DNA from: Methylibium sp. Root1272 | GTDB lineage: Bacteria > Pseudomonadota > Gammaproteobacteria > Burkholderiales > Burkholderiaceae_C | NCBI RefSeq assembly: GCF_001425905.1 | Contig: NZ_LMDY01000003.1 | Coordinates: 116,350 to 154,710 of the forward strand | Reading direction: 5' to 3' | DNA: 38,361 bases | Part shown: positions 26,013 through 33,523 of the stretch, in pieces | How positions within the stretch are numbered: position 1 is the first letter of the stretch | Layout of the letters: every line of letters begins with the position of its first letter | The notes under the pieces: model-generated | Told to the model about the DNA's origin: nothing | The model's database searches: none | The model's input: the letters and a program-made list of their open reading frames with translations, nothing else | Program-made: the position numbers and the translations under genes

Positions 26013-27163
26013 GAGAGGCTCTCGTTGACTTCGATGGAAAGGGGCTGGCCGCCGGCATGCAGCTGGTGAGCGGCCACCCAAGCCTGCCCGAGCGCGAGCG
26101 CGGCGTCACCGCAGGTGTGGGCCTGCGGCTTCAGCACGCGCAGACCCCGCCGCTGCAGGCCGGCGACCACTTGTTCGGTGAGCACGGCATTGCAGAAGCA
26201 GCCGCCACCCAGACACACGGTGTGCGCGCCGCTCTCGCGGGCTGCCGCGCCGGCCCATGCGGCCAGAGCCTCGGCCAGTGCCCCATGGAACCACGCGGCC
26301 TCGTCCGCGACATCGGCGCCCGGCGCAGCGCCGTGGTCGAGCAGCCGCAGGAGCAAGGGACGCAGGTCGAGACAGTCGAGGCGAGTGGTGTCGACCACGT
26401 CGGTCCGCGACGGCCAGCCATGGACGGCGATCCACGACCGCGCCTGCTGCTCCAGCGCGACCGCTGCCTCGGCCTCGTGCGTCTGGCGCACGCTCAGGCC
26501 CAGCGCCGCCGCGGCAGCGTCGAACCAGCGCCCGGTGCTGCTGGTCGGCGGGCAGTTGAAGCCCGTGGCGAGCAGGCGCTGCACGAGGCGCGCCGCGTTC
26601 GCGCCGACCGCACCGCCGAAGCGCTCTCCGATCTCGTGTCCACGCCCCAGCGACTGGAGCGCTGCAGCGGCCATGCGCCAGGGTTCGCGGGCCGCGATGT
26701 CGCCGCCGGGCAGGGCGAGCGGCCAGAGGCTGCCGAGGCGACGCCACGCGCCAGGATCGACCCACAACAGTTCTCCGCCCCAGGCGGCACCGTCGGTGCC
26801 CAGGCCGACGCCGTCCAGCGCCAGGCCGACGACCGCCTCATGAACACCATGCTCAGCCATCACCGCCGCGATGTGGGCGTGATGGTGTTGCACACCGATC
26901 GCGGGAACGCCGAGTTCCGCCGCCAGCGACACCGCCAGACGGGTGCTGTAGAAGTCGGGGTGCAGGTCGTGCGCCACCGCCGCCACCGGTCGCCCGGATC
27001 GGTGCAGCAGCGCCTGCACCGAAGCATCGAGAGCGCGGCAGGCGCCGGGCTCGCCGAGATCGCCATGCAGCGCCGACCACGCCGGCACGCCAGCCTCGAG
27101 CAGGCACGCGGCATTCTTCAGCCACGCGCCGGCGGCCAGTACGGTGGGCAGGTCAGTGCGCAC
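26003..27163 (-). CDS. hypF: HypF, short form (carbamoyltransferase C-terminal domain only)
   Basis: HypF makes the carbamoyl-adenylate that feeds HypE. Full-length HypF (about 750 residues) has acylphosphatase, zinc-finger, YrdC-like and Kae1-like domains. This 386-residue protein corresponds only to the Kae1-like C-terminal domain: HHHAHIAAVMAEHG, GLALDGVGLGTDGAAWGGELLW, the PGGDIAAREPWRMAA block, and VCLGGGCFCNAVLTE with HTCGDAALALGQAW. C. necator has the same kind of truncated HypF1, reported to work, so this is probably a natural short form and not a broken gene; no N-terminal domains are encoded upstream (hypB ends 11 bases before). The start is GTG at 27163. A full-length HypF may exist elsewhere. 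Confidence 0.93.
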   Translation of the reverse strand: MRTDLPTVLAAGAWLKNAACLLEAGVPAWSALHGDLGEPGACRALDASVQALLHRSGRPVAAVAHDLHPDFYSTRLAVSLAAELGVPAIGVQHHHAHIAAVMAEHGVHEAVVGLALDGVGLGTDGAAWGGELLWVDPGAWRRLGSLWPLALPGGDIAAREPWRMAAAALQSLGRGHEIGERFGGAVGANAARLVQRLLATGFNCPPTSSTGRWFDAAAAALGLSVRQTHEAEAAVALEQQARSWIAVHGWPSRTDVVDTTRLDCLDLRPLLLRLLDHGAAPGADVADEAAWFHGALAEALAAWAGAAARESGAHTVCLGGGCFCNAVLTEQVVAGLQRRGLRVLKPQAHTCGDAALALGQAWVAAHQLHAGGQPLSIEVNESLSCA

Positions 27164-27174
27164 GATGGCACCAA

Positions 27175-28209
27175 TCAGTCTGCCGTAGCCGCCCGCGCGG
27201 CAGCAGCCAGCGCAGCTTCGAGTTCAGCCACGCGTCGGCGCAACGCGGCCTCGGTATCCGGACCTGCGGAGCGCACCTGCGGCACCGGCTCGTGGTGATG
27301 ATGATCGTGCGCGTCGCCTGGCGACATCGCATGCTCCAGCCAGTGCAGCCAGTCGTCCATGCCGGCTCCGGTGGTGGCCGACAGCTGAATCACCTCGATG
27401 GCCGGGTTGACGCGCCGGGCCGCCTGGATGCAGCGCTCGACGTCGAAGTGCAAGTGCGGCAGCAGGTCGATCTTGTTCAACACCATCAGCGAGGCGGCCG
27501 CGAACATGTCCGGGTACTTGAGCGGCTTGTCCTCGCCTTCGGTCACCGAGAGGATGGCCACCTTGGCGGCCTCGCCCAGGTCCCACACCGCGGGACAGAC
27601 GAGGTTGCCGACGTTCTCGATGAACAGCAGGCTGTGCACCTCATGATGATGATGCGGGTGGTGGTGGTCTGCGTGATGATCGTGCGTATGCAGCCGGGAG
27701 AAGGCATCCGCCACCATCGGCGCATCGAGGTGGCAGCCCTTGCCGGTGTTGACCTGGATGGCCGGCGCGCCGGTCGCGCGGATGCGCTCGGCGTCGAAGC
27801 TGGTCTGCTGGTCGCCTTCGATGACAGAGACAGACAGCCCGGGATGTCGCTGGCGCAGCGCCCGGATGGTGGCGCACAGCAGAGTCGTCTTGCCGGAGCC
27901 CGGGCTGGACACCAGATTCAGCGCCGTCACGCCATGCGCTTCGAAGTGCTGGCGATTGCGCCGCGCGATGCGATTGTTCTCGCCGAGGATGTCGGTCTCC
28001 AGCTTGATCGCGCGCGCCTGGCTCATGCCCGGCACCGAAACACGTGCCGCGCCGGCACCGTAATGCAGGTTGCCATGGCGGGGATCGACGTGGACATGCG
28101 AGCCAGAGCGACTCGGCACGGCATCATGATGCTGCAACGCGACGGCCTCGTCAGCAGACTTCGCCGCTTTCGGATCCTCGGACCCGGTACAACCACAAAC
28201 GACACACAT
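27175..28209 (-). CDS. hypB: HypB, nickel-inserting GTPase with internal polyhistidine loop
   Basis: A 344-residue GTPase that, with HypA, loads nickel into the large subunit. The N-terminal high-affinity nickel motif MCVVCGC (Cys2, 5, 7) is present, followed by a His-containing linker (to about residue 60) and the G domain: P-loop SSPGSGKTT, switch region [32 protein letters not shown], and NKIDLLPHL. Unusually, residues 174-192 form a His-rich loop (12 His in 19 residues) inserted inside the G domain between DAFSRL and [10 protein letters not shown] second DHHHHE patch lies in a C-terminal helical tail. These suggest nickel storage. hypA ends 15 bases upstream. Confidence 0.96.
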   Translation of the reverse strand: MCVVCGCTGSEDPKAAKSADEAVALQHHDAVPSRSGSHVHVDPRHGNLHYGAGAARVSVPGMSQARAIKLETDILGENNRIARRNRQHFEAHGVTALNLVSSPGSGKTTLLCATIRALRQRHPGLSVSVIEGDQQTSFDAERIRATGAPAIQVNTGKGCHLDAPMVADAFSRLHTHDHHADHHHPHHHHEVHSLLFIENVGNLVCPAVWDLGEAAKVAILSVTEGEDKPLKYPDMFAAASLMVLNKIDLLPHLHFDVERCIQAARRVNPAIEVIQLSATTGAGMDDWLHWLEHAMSPGDAHDHHHHEPVPQVRSAGPDTEAALRRRVAELEAALAAAARAATAD

Positions 28210-28224
28210 CTTCGTTCCTTCCGT

Positions 28225-28569
28225 CTAATCGTCGACCAGCATGTCGAGCACCCGCAGTTCGGTGCCCCCGGTGGGCTGCACCTGGTAGCTGCCGCACCCC
28301 GGGCAGGCATCGCCGCGCTGGGCGATCTCGACCGTCTGGCTGCAGTGAAGGCACCAGGCCTGGCCGACCGGCTCCTCGATCTCGAACTGCGCGTCCTGCA
28401 AGCAGGTTCCCGGCGCGAGCGACTCCAGCGCGAACTGCAGCGCACGCACCTCGATGCCGGCCAGTCGCCCGGCTTCCATGCGCAGCACCGTCACGCGCCG
28501 AAAACCTTCGCGCTGCGCGGCGTCTTCGACGAGCTTCAGGATGCCGCCGGCCAGACTGGCTTCATGCAT
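28225..28569 (-). CDS. hypA: HypA, nickel metallochaperone
   Basis: A 114-residue nickel chaperone, partner of HypB. It begins MHEASLAGGILKLVED with the nickel-binding His2, and has the structural zinc site of two CxxC motifs, CLHC (about residues 73-76) and CPGC (about 89-92). The length is typical. Its start overlaps the end of hoxV by eight bases. As part of the hyp set linked to MBH genes it corresponds to hypA1 of the C. necator MBH cluster. Confidence 0.96.
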   Translation of the reverse strand: MHEASLAGGILKLVEDAAQREGFRRVTVLRMEAGRLAGIEVRALQFALESLAPGTCLQDAQFEIEEPVGQAWCLHCSQTVEIAQRGDACPGCGSYQVQPTGGTELRVLDMLVDD

Positions 28570-29728
28570 GAGCGACCTCCTCCAGCCAGGCCGGTTCTAT
28601 CTCATAGGGCACACACGGATCGTAGGCCGCCATGAGGAGCGCGACGTCACGCTGGAGTTTCGGTGTGACCTCGGAGGACAGACACTCCAGCGCTGCAGCC
28701 AGCGCACCGGCGGGATGGAAGTTCCATTCCGTGGGCGCGAGCACACGGCAGCTCTCGACGCGGGCCGCATCGTCCTGGTTGTCGAGGCGCACATGATGGA
28801 CCAGCAGGCCGCGCGCCATTTCTGCCCAGGCCAGGCCCTCCCCCGGGCCGACCGCCAAGCTGCCGCTCGCGAGCCATTGCGCGCCGCTGCGCCGCGCTTC
28901 ATCGGGCAGCGCAAGGCGAGCGACTTCGGCCAGCCGTGCGCCGAGGCGCAGCCTGGGGTTGTCGAGGCGACGGCCGGCCGGCTGGTTCAGCCGGTTCCAC
29001 GGCCCGGTGTCCGCACAGGCACCGTTCCAGAACGGCTGACGAACGAAGGTGGCGCTCTCGCGCAAGGTGTCGGCGAGTTCTCGGAGCGAACCCGCGCACG
29101 CATGGGGCTGCAGATCGACCGCAGGCAGCACGTGGTCTGCGACCGCGGGTGCGCCCCTGAACAGTTCGGCCACCCACCCCTCGCTGCGGCCTGCCCACTC
29201 GAGCAACCACGCCTGCGGATCGTGTTCCCACGCCAGCAGCCACTCCGATGCCGGCATCTGCAGCACGGTGCGCTGCAACCACTCGAGCAGGCCGGGCAGC
29301 GCCTCACCCGCCGACATGCCCGATTGCGGCGAGAGGACGGCGAAGGCCGGGCATTGACGGAGCTGGCTCATCGCCTGGGCAGCGAGCGCGTCACGACGGG
29401 ACGCGGCCGCCAGTTGCCCGGGCCAGTCCATGCACAGACGGCGCAGATGCTCCCGCAGACTGCCGAGTTGCAGCGCGCCCACGGCATCGTGCTCGTCTGC
29501 GTCGGCCCTGCCGCGTGCCGCAGCGACGGCACGGCGTGCGCACAGCCTGTGCGCATGACCGCACAGGCTGTACAGGCTGCCCAGGATGTCGGCCAGACCG
29601 GCGGCGGGCTTGCCGCGGGTCAGCAGATCGGTCAGGTCCGGCCGGGTGCTGACCAGGTTGTGCGGCCGCGGCCGGCCGGGTCGCACCAACAGGGCGCCCC
29701 CCAGGTCGGCAAGCCGGGTGGCGCTCAT
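28562..29728 (-). CDS. hoxV: HoxV/HupK, scaffold for the Fe(CN)2CO unit of the membrane-bound hydrogenase
   Basis: A 388-residue protein that looks like a degenerate NiFe large subunit, as HupK/HoxV proteins do. The C-terminal part keeps APTEWNFHPAGALAAAL (compare APTTWNFSP in HoxC) and a single DPC in AAYDPCVPYEI, with the second cysteine of the usual DPCxxC replaced by Tyr, so it cannot form a complete NiFe site. In C. necator HoxV acts with HoxL as a scaffold carrying the iron unit to HoxG. Start ATG 29728 overlaps the hoxT stop as ATGA. The longer open frame upstream is out-of-frame hoxT sequence. Confidence 0.88.
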   Translation of the reverse strand: MSATRLADLGGALLVRPGRPRPHNLVSTRPDLTDLLTRGKPAAGLADILGSLYSLCGHAHRLCARRAVAAARGRADADEHDAVGALQLGSLREHLRRLCMDWPGQLAAASRRDALAAQAMSQLRQCPAFAVLSPQSGMSAGEALPGLLEWLQRTVLQMPASEWLLAWEHDPQAWLLEWAGRSEGWVAELFRGAPAVADHVLPAVDLQPHACAGSLRELADTLRESATFVRQPFWNGACADTGPWNRLNQPAGRRLDNPRLRLGARLAEVARLALPDEARRSGAQWLASGSLAVGPGEGLAWAEMARGLLVHHVRLDNQDDAARVESCRVLAPTEWNFHPAGALAAALECLSSEVTPKLQRDVALLMAAYDPCVPYEIEPAWLEEVAHA

Positions 29729-30258
29729 CGAACCGCCCCGGCGGCCGACGAACGACCGAGCAGGAAGGAGCGGCGGGCCGGCGACGGCGCCGGCTCGGCC
29801 GCGGTCACGGGCGTCCGCAAGGTGGTGAGCACGGCGCGCGCGGTCGCCACGGCCGCCGCCTGGTCGACGAACTCGAACATCGGAGAAAACAGCGAGCAGG
29901 CGGCGTAGGCGCCGAAGGCCGGCTCGTGGCCACCGATGAAGTCGAAATTCTCGCTGCCGACGGACCGCGTCCGCGAGACACCGACGCCGGCGACGCCGTC
30001 GCGACGCTCCAGCGGCATCACGACGAGGTTCATGAACCAGGGAGTGACAAGGATGCCGATCGCCTCCACGTCGATGCGGGATGCCGGGTCGGCGACCTTC
30101 GGATCGAACGCCGGTTCGAAGCCCACCGCTTCCACCTGCAGCGCCGGATTCAGGACCGGCACGCCGGCCATGCGATCGCGCTCGATGCTGCGAAACAGCG
30201 CCACCAGATCGTGGACGCGTCGCGACAGCGCAGCAGCAGGCAGGGACGGGGCATTCAT
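29725..30258 (-). CDS. hoxT: HoxT/HupJ, HybE-family hydrogenase assembly chaperone
   Basis: A 177-residue cytoplasmic chaperone of the HybE/HupJ family. Conserved segments are GVPVLNPALQVEAVGFEP, GILVTPWFMNLVVMPLE and the C-terminal MFEFVDQAAAVATARAVL. The tail ends PARRSFLLGRS, an RR-F-L-G motif frequent at the C-terminus of this family; being C-terminal it is not a Tat signal. In C. necator HoxT, with HoxR, is needed for a correct membrane-bound hydrogenase under aerobic conditions. Start ATG 30258 lies two bases after the rubredoxin stop; the stop overlaps hoxV. Confidence 0.88.
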   Translation of the reverse strand: MNAPSLPAAALSRRVHDLVALFRSIERDRMAGVPVLNPALQVEAVGFEPAFDPKVADPASRIDVEAIGILVTPWFMNLVVMPLERRDGVAGVGVSRTRSVGSENFDFIGGHEPAFGAYAACSLFSPMFEFVDQAAAVATARAVLTTLRTPVTAAEPAPSPARRSFLLGRSSAAGAVR

Positions 30259-30260
30259 GA

Positions 30261-30497
30261 TCACGCCGTGCCGTCGAGCACCATGAACTGTTCGGCATCC
30301 CCATCGCACTGCGGGCAACGCCAGTGCGACGGCAGATCCGAGAAGGGCGTGCCGGGGTCGATCTGCCACACCGGATCGCCGAGCGCAGGGTCGTAGACCC
30401 ACCAGCAGATCTTGCATTCGAGGCGCGCACCAGCGGGCAAACGAGCACTGTTGCCCAGGTAGCTGCCCTCGAAGCGCGGTGGGCTGCTGGAGTTCAC
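30261..30497 (-). CDS. hoxR: HoxR/HupI, hydrogenase-associated rubredoxin
   Basis: A 78-residue rubredoxin with two iron-binding motifs, CKICWWVYDP and CPQCDG, separated by the usual spacing, plus the hydrogenase-type segment DPVWQIDPGTPFSDLPSHWRC. HoxR of C. necator is required for assembly of the special proximal [4Fe-3S] cluster of HoxK when O2 is present. The gene sits directly upstream of hoxT (two-base gap). Between hoxQ and hoxR is a 73-base gap with a short perfect hairpin, the largest break in this part of the operon. Confidence 0.94.
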   Translation of the reverse strand: MNSSSPPRFEGSYLGNSARLPAGARLECKICWWVYDPALGDPVWQIDPGTPFSDLPSHWRCPQCDGDAEQFMVLDGTA

Positions 30498-30552
30498 GAT
30501 CGCGCTCCTCGCGCGAACGAGGCGCCATCGGCAGCCCGGCGAACCGTGGGAG

Positions 30553-30569
30553 CAGGTCGCGCCGACCTG
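30553..30569 (-). repeat. Intercistronic hairpin between hoxQ and hoxR
   Basis: CAGGTCG and CGACCTG form a perfect 7-bp stem around a three-base loop, directly after the hoxQ stop. No T run follows on the minus strand, so it is not a standard terminator. It could mark an mRNA processing or stabilising site within the operon, or be chance in GC-rich DNA. Confidence 0.4.
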
Positions 30570-30570
30570 T

Positions 30571-31446
30571 TCATGCCTGCTCCACCCACTCCAGCACCTC
30601 TCTCAAACGCTCGTGCGAATCGTCGAGGTCTTCCTTTGCGGCCTGGGCGACTTCGGGCAGTTCGACCACCTCGACGGTGTTGAGGATGACCACGTCCTGC
30701 GAGTTGTAATACACGACGCGCCAGCAATTGGGCATGCGGGTGTTGGTGATGCGGCAGTTGCCATAGCCGCGCGACAGGATCAGCACCCGGCCCGTGCCGA
30801 GATGGTGGTCCAGGAAGCCGATGTCCTCGGTCGACATCGGCAGCAGCGTGAGGTTGACGACATGCGCCGGCTGGCCCGGACGCCAGATGCGCCATTGGTC
30901 CTCGATCTCGGCCAGCAGCGACGGCGCATTCTGCACATTGGGAGGCAGATCGCCGGTCCAGCGCGGCACCTGGGTCCAAACGTCGTCACGCGCAGCGGCC
31001 TTCAGTGCCTGCGGCACCGGACCGAGTTCGATGACGTCCGACATGACCTGCCCATCCATCGAACGGACCACGCGCCACACGCCGGCAAAGACCGATTCCT
31101 GCACACGCAACTCATGGCTCGCATCGCCATCGCTCTTGACCAGCGCACTCACCTCGCCTTCGCCGAGCACCTGGTTGATGAGTTGCAGGTCCTCGGCGGG
31201 CAAGCCCAGCAGGTCGACGCTGCGGTTGCCGCCATTGCGGCGCGCGTCGTCGAGTGCGGTCAACGCATCGCGCAGCGCACGGTGTGCCTGCGCCCGAGCG
31301 GCGATCTCCTCGGGCTCGGGAAGGATCGGCGGGCGGAAGGTCTCCATGCCTTGCGGCATCGACATGTACTGGAGGCTATCGTCCTCCTCGGGCTGGCTGC
31401 CCGGGCCGACGCCTATGCCCACGACCGGGATCGGAAAGTCTTTCAT
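30571..31446 (-). CDS. hoxQ: HoxQ/HupH, chaperone of the hydrogenase small subunit
   Basis: A 291-residue HupH/HoxQ-family protein. The N-terminus MKDFPIPVVGIGVGPGSQPEED and the Pro-rich MPQGMETFRPPILPEPEE are typical, and the C-terminal domain carries LGTGRVLILSRGYGNCRITNT followed by NCWRVVYYNSQD, strongly conserved in the family. In C. necator HoxQ and HoxO bind the HoxK precursor and hold it back from Tat export until it is complete. Start ATG 31446 fits the family; an in-frame extension upstream lacks conserved features. It is 25 bases after hoxO. Confidence 0.92.
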   Translation of the reverse strand: MKDFPIPVVGIGVGPGSQPEEDDSLQYMSMPQGMETFRPPILPEPEEIAARAQAHRALRDALTALDDARRNGGNRSVDLLGLPAEDLQLINQVLGEGEVSALVKSDGDASHELRVQESVFAGVWRVVRSMDGQVMSDVIELGPVPQALKAAARDDVWTQVPRWTGDLPPNVQNAPSLLAEIEDQWRIWRPGQPAHVVNLTLLPMSTEDIGFLDHHLGTGRVLILSRGYGNCRITNTRMPNCWRVVYYNSQDVVILNTVEVVELPEVAQAAKEDLDDSHERLREVLEWVEQA

Positions 31447-31471
31447 GAGGTGCTTCCGTGCAAGATTTGAT

Positions 31472-31984
31472 TCAATGACAAGATGAGCCGGCGGATCCGG
31501 CACTGACCACCGGGATGCCGATAGTCGGCGCGCGCGAGGTCGGCATGGCCAGCGCCTGCTTGACGCGTTCGACATACTCGTCCCAATCGAGCATGCCGGA
31601 GATCGTGGTCACGTACTGGCCATCCCGCAGGAACAGCAGCGTCGGCCAGCGCTGTGAGCCGTAGCGGCGAGCCACGGCTTCCTCACTTCGTCGCGGCACG
31701 ACGCCAACGACGAAACGCCCCGGGAAGCTGCGTTGCAGTTCCGGCAGCACGACCGCCACGTCCAGCCCTTCGGGAAAGCGGACCGGATCACCTGCAAAGA
31801 GCACGACCCGATCGCCCCCCTGCGCGGCCCAGTCCCCGATGCTGGACTCGTCCACCCACGACGCGCCGTGGACGCTGACGAGCCGCTCGATCAGCGGCGA
31901 AGTTTCGGGGGCCGCCATCGTGGTGGTGGGGGGCTGCACGGGCAGCTTCACCAGGGTTTCGTGGCTCGACGTGTCGGTACTCAT
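31472..31984 (-). CDS. hoxO: HoxO/HupG, thioredoxin-like chaperone of the hydrogenase small subunit
   Basis: A 170-residue HupG/HoxO/HyaE-family protein with a thioredoxin-like fold but no CxxC active site: SQRWPTLLFLRDGQYVTTISGMLDWDEYVERV is the typical C-terminal block. It binds the Tat signal of the HoxK precursor with HoxQ. The start at 31984 overlaps the hoxL stop as ATGA; an internal Met (MAAPETSP, residue 23) could also serve. The C-terminal 20 residues are Ala/Gly/Ser-rich and end in SSCH, not obviously conserved. Confidence 0.88.
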   Translation of the reverse strand: MSTDTSSHETLVKLPVQPPTTTMAAPETSPLIERLVSVHGASWVDESSIGDWAAQGGDRVVLFAGDPVRFPEGLDVAVVLPELQRSFPGRFVVGVVPRRSEEAVARRYGSQRWPTLLFLRDGQYVTTISGMLDWDEYVERVKQALAMPTSRAPTIGIPVVSAGSAGSSCH

Positions 31985-32313
31985 GGTGATTTCTCCAAAG
32001 TGGGGCTGGATGCCGCCCCCGCCATAGCAAGGACTTCGTCCTGGTTCATGCGCGACGGCAGGGCGAAAGAGGCGTCGCCGTTGGCGGCATCGCCGTGCAT
32101 CACCGCTTCGAGCAGATCGAGCGTGGCATCGATCTCTCCCGCGCGCTCGGCTGTCAGACGCTCCTGCGCGCTGTCGATGAACACCAGCAGCCAGTCACCG
32201 GGTGCGATGTCCCCGACCAGCGCCGTCCGGACACGGCGAGCCTCACCCCGGCCGCGACACTGCGCGTGCCCGGGCTCGACGCTCAGTACCTGCATGGGAA
32301 GACCGATGCACAT
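31981..32313 (-). CDS. hoxL: HoxL/HupF, HypC-like chaperone for HoxG
   Basis: A 110-residue HypC paralogue dedicated to the membrane-bound hydrogenase. The N-terminus MCIGLPMQVLSVEPG carries the essential Cys2, and VGDIAPGDWLLVFIDSAQERLTAERAGEID matches the HypC barrel. A C-terminal extension of about 35 residues (FALPSRMNQDEVLAM and on) is usual for HupF/HoxL and absent from HypC. It works with HoxV to deliver the iron unit to HoxG. It lies nine bases after hoxM and overlaps hoxO. Confidence 0.93.
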   Translation of the reverse strand: MCIGLPMQVLSVEPGHAQCRGRGEARRVRTALVGDIAPGDWLLVFIDSAQERLTAERAGEIDATLDLLEAVMHGDAANGDASFALPSRMNQDEVLAMAGAASSPTLEKSP

Positions 32314-32322
32314 GGCGCGCTT

Positions 32323-32997
32323 TCAGTTCGGGGCGACCGGCGGAAAGAAGCGTTCGTCGCCGACACGGCACGCAAGCTCTTCCGGGGGCCGCTGCTCCTC
32401 GTAGCGACCGATATCGAGTTCGGAGAAGGTCACCGACTCGTGCTCGCTCAGCGGCGCGGTGCGCGGCACGGGCTTCGCGCCCCATTGGCGCAGCATGTCG
32501 ACCCCATGCGCCAGCGCATCTTCCAGCGCCTGCTTGACGCTCGGCCGCAGACTGCCGCCGTAATCCTCGAGCTCTTGGGGCTGGCAGCCGATCAGCAGCA
32601 CCTGCTTCGGGTACTGCTCCGTCAGCAGCGCCAGCATCAGCACCTCCTGAAAGCCGGTCTGGTGCAGACTCATCTTCTTCGCCCCCATGAAGCGCGGCAC
32701 ATCGTCGTTCTCGATCAGCTTCAACGTACCCGGAGTCAATCCGTAATCGATGGCATCGAAGATCAGCAGGTACGTAGCGGCCTGCACGTACTGGATCAGG
32801 TAGAGCCCTTGGGTGCCGCCATCGATCAATTGCACGTGCGGCGCGAACTCGTAGCGGCGCTGCAGGGCCTCGATGCAGCGGACGCCGAAGCCTTCGTCGG
32901 CCCACAGTACGTTGCCGATGCCGAGTACGCAGATCGTCTCTGTCTCAGGGTTGCCACCCAGATCGTGACAACCTCCGGCGGACGGAATGGCGCTCAT
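32323..32997 (-). CDS. hoxM: HoxM/HupD, hydrogenase maturation endopeptidase
   Basis: A 224-residue HybD-family protease that trims the C-terminal extension of HoxG after nickel insertion. Nickel-sensing ligands line up with HybD: Glu35 in IGNVLWADEGFG, Asp81 in LIFDAIDYG and His112 in KKMSLHQTGFQEVL. Further family blocks are QLIDGGTQGLYL and VLLIGCQPQELEDYGGSL. ATG at 32997 gives the family N-terminus; the open frame upstream is an artefact. HoxC lacks an extension, so HoxG is the only substrate seen in the window. Confidence 0.95.
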   Translation of the reverse strand: MSAIPSAGGCHDLGGNPETETICVLGIGNVLWADEGFGVRCIEALQRRYEFAPHVQLIDGGTQGLYLIQYVQAATYLLIFDAIDYGLTPGTLKLIENDDVPRFMGAKKMSLHQTGFQEVLMLALLTEQYPKQVLLIGCQPQELEDYGGSLRPSVKQALEDALAHGVDMLRQWGAKPVPRTAPLSEHESVTFSELDIGRYEEQRPPEELACRVGDERFFPPVAPN

Positions 32998-33020
32998 TCG
33001 GGTTGACTCCAACAAGAAGA

Positions 33021-33518
33021 TCAGTGGGTGCCGCGGGCGCGGCGGGTCTGGACGCGGAGCAGCTTCCAGGTGTGGAAGCTGTCCCACGCAGACTGCAACG
33101 CGAGCCAGAACGCCGCATCGGTTCCGAACACCAGCGCACAACGGATGGCGGTATCGGCCGTGATGCCACGCTGGCCATGCACGATCTCGTGCAGGCGCCG
33201 GCGCGATACGCCGAGCAAGCGTGCCGCCTCGGTCTGCGAGAGACCGAGCGGCGTCAGGTAATTGCGCCGGAGAAAGCGCCCCGGATGCCAGGGAGCACGA
33301 CCTGGCACGCCAGGTGGCAGCAGCATCGTCGTGGTCGCAAGGGATCGCGACGAACGGTCCGATGCCCCTCGTGAAAAATAGTCGCCCGCCCCGGACGGCC
33401 CGCTCGGTGCACGCACGTGTCGCACCGGACCGATCCACGCCAGCCGCTCGCCAGCGGCCGCTCCGGCCGTCCGGGTCGCGCCCCAGCCGTTGCGCTGAAC
33501 CAGATCTTGCAGGCTCAT
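33021..33518 (-). CDS. HigA-like XRE-family DNA-binding protein inside the hox operon
   Basis: A 165-residue protein whose C-terminal 80 residues are a clear HigA-type helix-turn-helix: WHPGRFLRRNYLTPLGLSQ, TEAARLLGVSRRRLHEIVHG, RGITADTAIRCALVFGTD, AAFWLALQSAWD. HigA proteins are antitoxins of HigBA systems, but no HigB toxin gene fits here: hoxZ ends five bases before the start and hoxM begins 23 bases after the stop. The first 64 residues (MSLQDLVQRNGWGATRTAG and a Ser/Arg-rich stretch) are not HigA-like. ATG 33518 is favoured by close spacing to hoxZ and AAGGA upstream; an internal ATG at 33326 would give a standard-size HigA. A co-opted regulator of hydrogenase genes is plausible, unproven. 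Confidence 0.78.
   Translation of the reverse strand: MSLQDLVQRNGWGATRTAGAAAGERLAWIGPVRHVRAPSGPSGAGDYFSRGASDRSSRSLATTTMLLPPGVPGRAPWHPGRFLRRNYLTPLGLSQTEAARLLGVSRRRLHEIVHGQRGITADTAIRCALVFGTDAAFWLALQSAWDSFHTWKLLRVQTRRARGTH
33300..33315. repeat. 16-bp perfect palindrome at the HigA-like internal start
   Basis: ACCTGGC and GCCAGGT flank two bases, giving a perfect inverted repeat. It lies ten bases inside the HigA-like reading frame counted from the internal ATG at 33326. HigA proteins bind palindromes, so it could be an autoregulatory site; it may equally arise from the encoded Pro-Gly-Val-Pro-Gly. Confidence 0.35.
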
Positions 33519-33523
33519 GGCGG

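Noticed and set aside
26003-27163. hypF as a decayed pseudogene
   Set aside because: The frame is intact, the motifs are complete for the Kae1-like domain, it overlaps hypC properly, and a truncated functional HypF1 has precedent.
27634-27690. Trinucleotide-like repeat (tgatgatgatg) as a non-coding microsatellite
   Set aside because: It is simply the codon run of the His-rich loop of HypB, in frame with a conserved protein on both sides.
29725-29770. RRSFLLG motif in HoxT as a Tat signal
   Set aside because: It lies at the C-terminus of the protein, with no following hydrophobic segment. An RR-F-L-G tail is common in the HybE/HupJ family.
33021-33518. A HigBA toxin-antitoxin module
   Set aside because: Only the antitoxin-like protein is present; the flanking spaces of 5 and 23 bases cannot hold a HigB toxin gene and no toxin-like sequence is seen in the neighbouring frames.
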